A model generated the notes under the pieces. That model saw only the letters and a program-made list of their open reading frames with translations. It was not told the origin of the DNA and ran no database searches. Shown one piece after another: positions 58,909 to 64,000 of a stretch of DNA of 64,000 nt (within the stretch, counting starts at the first letter, position 1; every line of letters begins with the position of its first letter). The position numbers and the translations under genes are program-made. Origin of the DNA: UM-FILTER-37-12 sp964344965 (GTDB lineage Bacteria; Patescibacteriota; Patescibacteriia; Magasanikbacterales; UBA922); the NCBI GenBank assembly GCA_964344965.1, contig CAYFPJ010000001.1:1-64000 (forward strand), in the 5' to 3' direction.

Positions 58909-58980
58909 GCTCTCGTCGTTCAACGGATAGGACACCAGTTTGCGGAACTGGCAATGCAGGTTCGATTCCTGCCGAGAGCA
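58909..58980 (+). tRNA. tRNA-Arg (anticodon GCG)
   Basis: GCTCTCG pairs with CGAGAGC and discriminator A follows. The anticodon stem CCAGT/ACTGG holds the loop TTGCGGA, so the anticodon is GCG (codons CGC and CGU). The T-arm is GCAGG-TTCGATT-CCTGC. CCA is not encoded. Bacteria normally read CGN with an A34 (inosine) tRNA, so G34 is notable. Confidence 0.9.
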
Positions 58981-59020
58981 CTATTTTTGAAGGTTTTGTA
59001 CTACGTACGTTTCCTACGAT

Positions 59021-59159
59021 TTTAATCCCGACCTCGTTCCTCGGTACGGGACGAGAGATCGGTTTAACCTGCCTGCCGGCAGGCAGGTTCCCCGGGGCTT
59101 GCCCCGGAAAAATGGGTCCAGTCCCGATAAAATCGGGACTGGGGCTCATACCATTGATT
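59021..59159 (+). repeat. TTTAATCCCGACCTCG structured repeat, copy B
   Basis: It is the homologue of 54261-54420. It folds into CCTGCCTGCCGGCAGGCAGG, CCGGGG-CTTG-CCCCGG and CCAGTCCCGAT/ATCGGGACTGG hairpins. It lies between tRNA-Arg and the DUF6498-like gene. Confidence 0.75.
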
Positions 59160-59207
59160 TAAACTTTTTGGTATACTAGGATTGAAATGTTCTAGTTTTA
59201 TTTTTTT

Positions 59208-59831
59208 ATGCAGAAGATAGAAAAAAATACTCCAAAAACACAAATTATTTTTTCAGTTATTATATTGTTGTTTGCCAATATACTTGTTATTGGTTTAGCC
59301 TTATTTTATTACTGGTCGCTTCATACATTTTTTTTGGTATTTTGGGCCCAAAGTTTGATTATTGGTTTTTTCTATATTTTGAAAATACTTGATCTAAAAA
59401 ATTTTTCTACCGAGGGAGTAAAGGTCAATGGAAAATTGGTAAAACCAACAAAAAAGTTTAAAAAAGAAAGTGCTTGGTTTTTCTTACTCCATTATGGTTT
59501 TGTGCATTTTTGTATTTATTTTGCTATTGGTGATATGGCTGGGGAGGTTGATTGGAAAATGGTAATAATCGGGTCAATTATCTTCTTTGTAAATCACTGT
59601 TTGTCTTTTATCATAAATAGAAAACAAGATCGTCTACGGGTTTTTCATATTGGTAAAATTATGATTTTCCCATATTTGCGTATTTTTCCAATGATTATAT
59701 TAATTTGGTTAGCATTGAACTTTGCTTCAGACCAATCAACACTTTTATTTTTTTTGGCATTTAAAATTGTGGCTGATATGACTATGCATGTTGTGGAGCA
59801 TATTTGGCATGGTGAGACATCATTTTTGTAG
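59208..59831 (+). CDS. DUF6498-like membrane protein
   Basis: The 207-residue protein has about five or six hydrophobic segments. YYWSLHTFFLVFWAQSLIIGFF (split across about 30-51) resembles DUF6498 membrane proteins, whose function is not known. A TATACT box lies at 59172-59177. recG begins 4 nt after the stop, so the two are probably co-transcribed. Confidence 0.7.
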   Translation: MQKIEKNTPKTQIIFSVIILLFANILVIGLALFYYWSLHTFFLVFWAQSLIIGFFYILKILDLKNFSTEGVKVNGKLVKPTKKFKKESAWFFLLHYGFVHFCIYFAIGDMAGEVDWKMVIIGSIIFFVNHCLSFIINRKQDRLRVFHIGKIMIFPYLRIFPMIILIWLALNFASDQSTLLFFLAFKIVADMTMHVVEHIWHGETSFL

Positions 59832-59835
59832 ATAC

Positions 59836-62106
59836 ATGAAATTAGATTCGCAGGTTTCACAATTGAATAGAGTCGGTAAAGTTCTGGAAAAAAAGCTAGG
59901 ACGTCTTGGTATTGTTACAGTTGTAGATTTGCTAAATTATTTTCCTTTCCGTTATGAGGATTTTAGTCAGATCGTAGATATAAAAGATTTACAAGAAGGA
60001 TTGGAGGTGACTGTGCGAGGTAGAGTGGAATTGATAGCCAACAAGAGAAGTTCTCGTAAGCGAAAAATTATTACAGAAGCAATAGTCAGTGACGGCACCG
60101 ATAGTTTGCGAATTATCTGGTTTGGCCAACCCTTTATTACCAAGATTTTGAAAGCTGGAGATGATGTATTTTTTTCTGGTAAGGTGAAGGATGATATGTT
60201 TGGGTTACAGATGGTGGGACCGGGGTATGAGAAAGCTGGACAGAGGACTTCCCGCAGGACCTCACCCGCACTCGCTTCGCTCGTGTCGACCTCTCCTGAA
60301 AGGAGAGGTGAATATGGTGGTGCTTCCAAACCTGCTTTAGATACGACGCACACCGCTCGTATTGTACCGATATATCCTCTGACTGCGGGGGTTACACAGA
60401 AGCAAGTGCGTTTTTTGATGAAGCAGGTTATTGATTTGTCTAGTAGTATGGAAGATTGGCTGCCGGATGATATTCAGGATCGGGTGGATGTCATGGAATT
60501 CTCAGAAGCCATAAAAGCAATTCATTTTCCTGATTCTCAAGATGAGCTTAGACATGCTGAAAGGAGATTGAAATTTGATGAGTTATTTCTCTTACAACTT
60601 CGAGCAGAGATGATCAGACAATCGATCAAGAGATCAAAGGCTCCAGAGATCAAATTTCAAGAAAATGAAATCAAAACTTTTGTAGACTCACTTCCATTCA
60701 AATTAACTAAAGATCAAAAGATTGCTGCTTGGGAAATATTGCAGGATCTGGAAAAAGCAGAACCGATGAATAGATTGCTGGAGGGAGATGTGGGGTCTGG
60801 AAAGACTGTGGTGGCAGCGATGGCTCTCTACAGTTCGGTGCTGAATGGTTTTCAAGGGGTGCTGATGGCACCGACAGAGATTTTGGCGAAACAGCATTTT
60901 TCTTCACTGTGTGAATTGCTTGGCGGTAAAGTTAGTATTGGTTTGCTGTCACGTTCAGAACGAACAACGAACAACGAACAACGAACAAGTGACAAAGAAG
61001 AAAGTTCGTCGATGGTTGATCGTAGTTCGTCAAAAAAATTGTCAAAGAAAAAAATGTTAGAGAAAATAGAGAATGGTGAATTGGAAATAATTGTTGGTAC
61101 TCATGCCTTACTTTCTGATGACATAGGATTTGCAGACTTGGGTTTGGTCATCGTGGATGAGCAGCACAGATTTGGAGTGGAACAGAGAAAAAAGATTCGA
61201 GAAAAGTCTGGTAATAAAAAAACATCTCCACATTTCTTATCTATGACAGCTACACCTATTCCACGTTCTTTTGCCCTCACTGTGTATGGTGATCTCGATT
61301 TGTCTATCATACGAGAGATGCCGGCAGGTCGGAAGCCAGTGCAGACTAGACTTGTGGACCCACATCAAAGGGATAAGGCGTATAGGTTTATCCGGGAGCA
61401 GGTGAGCGACGGTAGGCAGGTTTTTGTAGTGTGTCCTTTGATACAAGAAAAAGGAAAAGAGATAAGAGATAAAGAGATACCTTTTATCTCGCAGCCTGCT
61501 AAACAGAATGCCTATCTTGTATCTCCATCTGTAGAAAAAAAATCAGTGCTTGCAGAATATGAGAAACTTTCTAAACAAATATTTCCAGATTTGAAAATTA
61601 GTTTTCTTCATGGCAAGATGAAGGCAAAAGAAAAGGATGAGGCGATGGCAAATTTTGTGACAGGGGAGACAGATATCCTGGTCTCTACTTCGGTGGTGGA
61701 GGTGGGGGTGAATATTCCTAATGCCAGTGTGATGATGATCGAAGGTGCTGAAAATTTTGGCCTGGCCCAGCTACATCAGTTTCGTGGGCGTGTAGGTAGG
61801 AGTGGGCATCGATCTTATTGCTTTTTGTTTACTGATAGTGATAGCCAAAAAGTACAAGAAAGACTTTCTTTTTTTGAAAAAAATAATAGTGGTTTTGATG
61901 TGGCAGAATATGATCTGGAGATGCGCGGCCCAGGAGAGGTCTATGGTAAAGCTCAGAGTGGGATGGAGCAACTGCGTCTGGCTTCGATGCGAGACGGTGA
62001 GTTGATTAAACTGGCTAGAGAAGTGGCGAGAGGAATTGATTTTGAGAAGTATCCTGAGCTGAGGGAGAAAGTGGAGGAATGGGAAGATTCTGTTCATTTA
62101 GAATGA
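59836..62106 (+). CDS. recG: ATP-dependent DNA helicase RecG, with repeat insertions
   Basis: RecG remodels stalled forks and Holliday junctions. I use the ATG at 59836 (MKLDSQVSQLNRVGKVLEKK) because the longer frame overlaps the previous gene. The 756 residues show the wedge/OB domain (about 1-250), Walker A GDVGSGKTVV (about 315), DEQHRFG (about 440), the TATPIPRSFA motif (about 472), and STSVVEVGVN, QFRGRVGR and MRGPGEVYG (about 610-700). Two insertions are visible: a REP-like piece near residue 137-160 and a GAACAAC word array near residue 375, followed by a Ser/Lys-rich loop. All catalytic motifs are intact. Confidence 0.94.
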   Translation: MKLDSQVSQLNRVGKVLEKKLGRLGIVTVVDLLNYFPFRYEDFSQIVDIKDLQEGLEVTVRGRVELIANKRSSRKRKIITEAIVSDGTDSLRIIWFGQPFITKILKAGDDVFFSGKVKDDMFGLQMVGPGYEKAGQRTSRRTSPALASLVSTSPERRGEYGGASKPALDTTHTARIVPIYPLTAGVTQKQVRFLMKQVIDLSSSMEDWLPDDIQDRVDVMEFSEAIKAIHFPDSQDELRHAERRLKFDELFLLQLRAEMIRQSIKRSKAPEIKFQENEIKTFVDSLPFKLTKDQKIAAWEILQDLEKAEPMNRLLEGDVGSGKTVVAAMALYSSVLNGFQGVLMAPTEILAKQHFSSLCELLGGKVSIGLLSRSERTTNNEQRTSDKEESSSMVDRSSSKKLSKKKMLEKIENGELEIIVGTHALLSDDIGFADLGLVIVDEQHRFGVEQRKKIREKSGNKKTSPHFLSMTATPIPRSFALTVYGDLDLSIIREMPAGRKPVQTRLVDPHQRDKAYRFIREQVSDGRQVFVVCPLIQEKGKEIRDKEIPFISQPAKQNAYLVSPSVEKKSVLAEYEKLSKQIFPDLKISFLHGKMKAKEKDEAMANFVTGETDILVSTSVVEVGVNIPNASVMMIEGAENFGLAQLHQFRGRVGRSGHRSYCFLFTDSDSQKVQERLSFFEKNNSGFDVAEYDLEMRGPGEVYGKAQSGMEQLRLASMRDGELIKLAREVARGIDFEKYPELREKVEEWEDSVHLE
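60248..60312 (+). repeat. REP-like palindromic insert inside recG
   Basis: CTCACCCGCACTCGCTTCGC, the GCGAAGCGAG-type palindrome and CACCTCTCC/GGAGAGGTG arms form a typical intergenic repeat. Here it lies in frame in the recG wedge domain. Confidence 0.75.
60958..60989 (+). repeat. GAACAAC tandem word array inside recG
   Basis: Four to five 7-8 nt CGAACAA words lie in frame. They encode RTTNNEQRT, close to the RRTTNDEQ encoded by the smc array at 6491-6523. Confidence 0.85.
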
Positions 62107-62150
62107 TTTTAAGTTATAAAAAATTAGTTATTCATTTTAAAAATAAATCT

Positions 62151-62582
62151 ATGGGTATAGATGCAGAAAGAGTTTTTGAGCACCAGTTGTTTGAGGAAAG
62201 GGCTGGTTTTATTAGAGAGCATTATCCTGGAGACGAAGAAAGGGTGGTGGAGGTTATAAATTCTGCCCTAGATGGATTTGAAGTGCTTGAAAAAAGAAAA
62301 GATGGAGATCTCTTGGCATTATTAACTTATTGTTTTGCTGAAAACTCTTTTAAAACTAAATATTGTCAATTTGGTATGCATGTTGTAGACGAAGGAGAAA
62401 GAGGTGAAGGTCATGCTTATGAACTTTTTGAGATTTTAAAAGAAAAGGCTAGAGGTAGTGGCTGTCAATATATTACTGCGATGGCCGACACAGAGAGTGG
62501 AAATGATTTTCTAAGAAGACAGGGTTTTGATATTGAAGAAGATCCTGTAACTGGATCTGAGTATTACCATCTTGATCTATAG
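62151..62582 (+). CDS. GNAT-type acetyltransferase-like protein
   Basis: From the ATG at 62151 the product has 143 residues. GMHVVDEGERGEGHAYELFEILKEKARGSGCQYITAMAD (middle to C-terminal) shows the GNAT motif A pattern R-G-x-G-x-A followed by a helix and a strand. NDFLRRQGFDIEE is the typical last part. The substrate is unknown. The longer frame from 62079 overlaps recG and is less likely. Confidence 0.75.
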   Translation: MGIDAERVFEHQLFEERAGFIREHYPGDEERVVEVINSALDGFEVLEKRKDGDLLALLTYCFAENSFKTKYCQFGMHVVDEGERGEGHAYELFEILKEKARGSGCQYITAMADTESGNDFLRRQGFDIEEDPVTGSEYYHLDL

Positions 62583-62713
62583 TCTGTATTAAACATTTTG
62601 CTTTACGTAGATCTTATTGTTATAAAGTATCTCTATGGAGAGGATCAGTTGGTTCCACCTTCATTCGAGTATGTAGAAGATGTTGCGATAGTCACAATGT
62701 TGTATGTTCATAT

Positions 62714-64000
62714 TTATGTCTTCGCAATCAACTCCTCAATATTTTTCACTCCTGTCATTTTTACATCTTTCATATTTGGTAAATTTTTTCCAGCAGCAGT
62801 GATTACTCGTTTCATACCCAGTGCGCTACTTTCTTTGATCCTTTTTTCCACATGTCTAACTGAGCGTACTTCGCCACCAAGGCCCACTTCACCAAATACT
62901 ACCAGATCCTTACCCCCAGCTTTGTCTTTGAAGCTACTAGCAATAGCTAGGCAGACTGCCAAGTCAGCTGCTGGTTCATTAGCTTTCATTCCACCGACCA
63001 CATTGATGTGAATATCATACTGACCAAGATTTAGTTTGGCACGTTTTTGTAATACTGCCACTAAGACATGAAGACGATTTAGGTCAAAGCCGCTGGCTTT
63101 CCTGACTGGATACCCAAAGCTGGTTTTATTCACAAGAGCTTGTATTTCTACGAGTATTGGTCTGGTTCCTTCCATAAGACAGGTGACAATGCTGCCAGGC
63201 ATATCTTCTCCACGTTCCTCTAGAAAATTGGCAGAAGGATTTTTGACTCCATTTAGGCCGGTTGCAGTCATTTCAAATATGCCGACTTCGTCTGTGGGCC
63301 CAAAACGATTTTTGACAGTCCTGAGTATTCTGTGCTGGTGATATCTGTCTCCTTCGAGATATAGGACTGTGTCCACCAGATGTTCAAGTGTCCGTGGGCC
63401 AGCCACAGATCCATCTTTGGTGACATGACCAATGAGCACTATTGCTGTATTGGTTGATTTGGCACATTCCAATAGTTTGGTGGTGCAAGCCCGGATTTGG
63501 TTGACATTCCCTGGCTCTCCACTGACATCATTGGAATAAAGTGTCTGAATGGAATCAATAATTGCCAAAGATGGTTTGTTATTTTTGATGGTTGCTGAGA
63601 CAGATTCGACATTTGTTTCGTTGGCCAGTTGTAGAGATGCAAAATTTTGTGTCTCTACGATACGGTCAGCTCGAAGTTTTATTTGTTCTATAGATTCTTC
63701 TCCAGAAATATATAGAGTAGGGGAAACACTGGCAGCAAGTTGAATCGACAAAGTGGATTTGCCAATCCCGGGTTCACCACCAAGCAATATTAGGCTGCCA
63801 GGTACCAGGCCACCCCCAAGCACACGATCAAGTTCAGAAAGTTTAGTATTAATTCTTTTTACATTCTCACCTTTGATTTCAGTGAGAGTTTTTGTTTTTG
63901 CAGGTGCGTGTTGTTGCACCTTGTCAGTAGTCTGTGGTCCATAGTTCGTAGTCTGTTCTAAAGTTCCCCACTTGCCGCATTCTAGACATCTTCCAGTCCA
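62714..64000 (-). CDS. radA: DNA repair protein RadA (Sms), 5' end outside the window
   Basis: RadA is a hexameric helicase that drives branch migration in recombination. The open frame runs off the right edge; the visible N-terminus has the zinc-finger half GRCLECGKWGTL (about 63998-63960). It continues with Walker A GGEPGIGKSTL, the RadA motif VKNRFGPTDE, and a Lon-protease-like C-terminal domain (FGEVGLGGEVR). The GTG at 63919 is only an internal codon. About 429 codons are visible of a usual ~455. Confidence 0.95.
   Translation of the reverse strand, partial: WTGRCLECGKWGTLEQTTNYGPQTTDKVQQHAPAKTKTLTEIKGENVKRINTKLSELDRVLGGGLVPGSLILLGGEPGIGKSTLSIQLAASVSPTLYISGEESIEQIKLRADRIVETQNFASLQLANETNVESVSATIKNNKPSLAIIDSIQTLYSNDVSGEPGNVNQIRACTTKLLECAKSTNTAIVLIGHVTKDGSVAGPRTLEHLVDTVLYLEGDRYHQHRILRTVKNRFGPTDEVGIFEMTATGLNGVKNPSANFLEERGEDMPGSIVTCLMEGTRPILVEIQALVNKTSFGYPVRKASGFDLNRLHVLVAVLQKRAKLNLGQYDIHINVVGGMKANEPAADLAVCLAIASSFKDKAGGKDLVVFGEVGLGGEVRSVRHVEKRIKESSALGMKRVITAAGKNLPNMKDVKMTGVKNIEELIAKT

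Noticed and set aside
62583..62713. Gene in the spacer between the GNAT gene and radA
   Set aside because: Only 131 nt without a convincing start, ribosome site or structure.

Overview
The window looks like chromosome from a member of the Candidate Phyla Radiation (Patescibacteria), most likely on the Parcubacteria side. This is inferred from content, not from a database search. The S10/spc ribosomal block runs S5-L15-SecY with no L30 gene, which is typical of this group. Several ribosomal proteins carry long charged tails (S16, L3, L23, L22). Genes are small, AT-rich and mostly lack clear Shine-Dalgarno sites. Several strong promoters place the -10 box 9-10 nt from the start codon, which suggests leaderless mRNAs. 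TGA is used as a stop (parB, ruvX) and the tRNA-Trp has anticodon CCA, so the code appears standard. There is no rRNA, CRISPR array, prophage or transposase gene.

Layout. 0.3-8.3 kb: tRNA-Trp, a UvrD-type helicase, an NrnA-like DHH phosphoesterase (reverse), SMC and an unknown protein. 8.3-9.9 kb has no conventional genes. It holds two tiny Lys/Thr-rich leader-peptide/terminator modules, one copy of a 148-bp repeat, and a GC-rich, hairpin-dense island with two small ORFs. 9.9-15.5 kb: lysA, rpsP, khpA, an acidic unknown protein, tuf, rpsJ. 15.6-29.5 kb: the rplC-to-rplO ribosomal operon, driven by a consensus promoter and a ~340-nt structured leader, followed by secY, adk and map. 29.5-37.5 kb: a 2-hydroxyacid dehydrogenase, ruvX, recO, a GC-rich mini membrane gene, asnS, an unknown, aspS, and a gene split by a 122-bp IS200/IS605-like remnant. 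37.6-45.8 kb: scpA-scpB, a D,D-carboxypeptidase, a small membrane exporter, a Nudix protein, a metallophosphoesterase, tRNA-Leu plus a broken tRNA-Leu, parA-parB and a RelA/SpoT homologue. 45.9-57.9 kb, mostly reverse: an unknown with repeated modules, topA, two ACP-like genes, folC, a four-helix-bundle gene with an amber stop, a YhhQ-type transporter, dprA, pth, der and an LCP protein. 58-64 kb: a membrane protein, tRNA-Arg(GCG), a DUF6498-like protein, recG, a GNAT protein and the 3' part of radA.

Functionally this is a housekeeping region: translation and secretion, chromosome organisation (SMC-ScpAB, ParAB, TopA), repair and recombination (UvrD, RecO, RuvX, RecG, RadA, DprA) and cell-wall maintenance.

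The unusual layer is non-coding. I find two families of perfectly conserved ~147-bp elements. One is 148 bp in three copies, each just upstream of an ORF. The other is 146 bp in two copies, each at the same distance from a promoter and a start codon. There are also two diverged structured families. Gene spacers carry locus-specific short-word arrays that face each other as inverted repeats. Similar words, and palindromic repeats, have entered the reading frames of smc, recG, ruvX, folC and aspS without breaking them.
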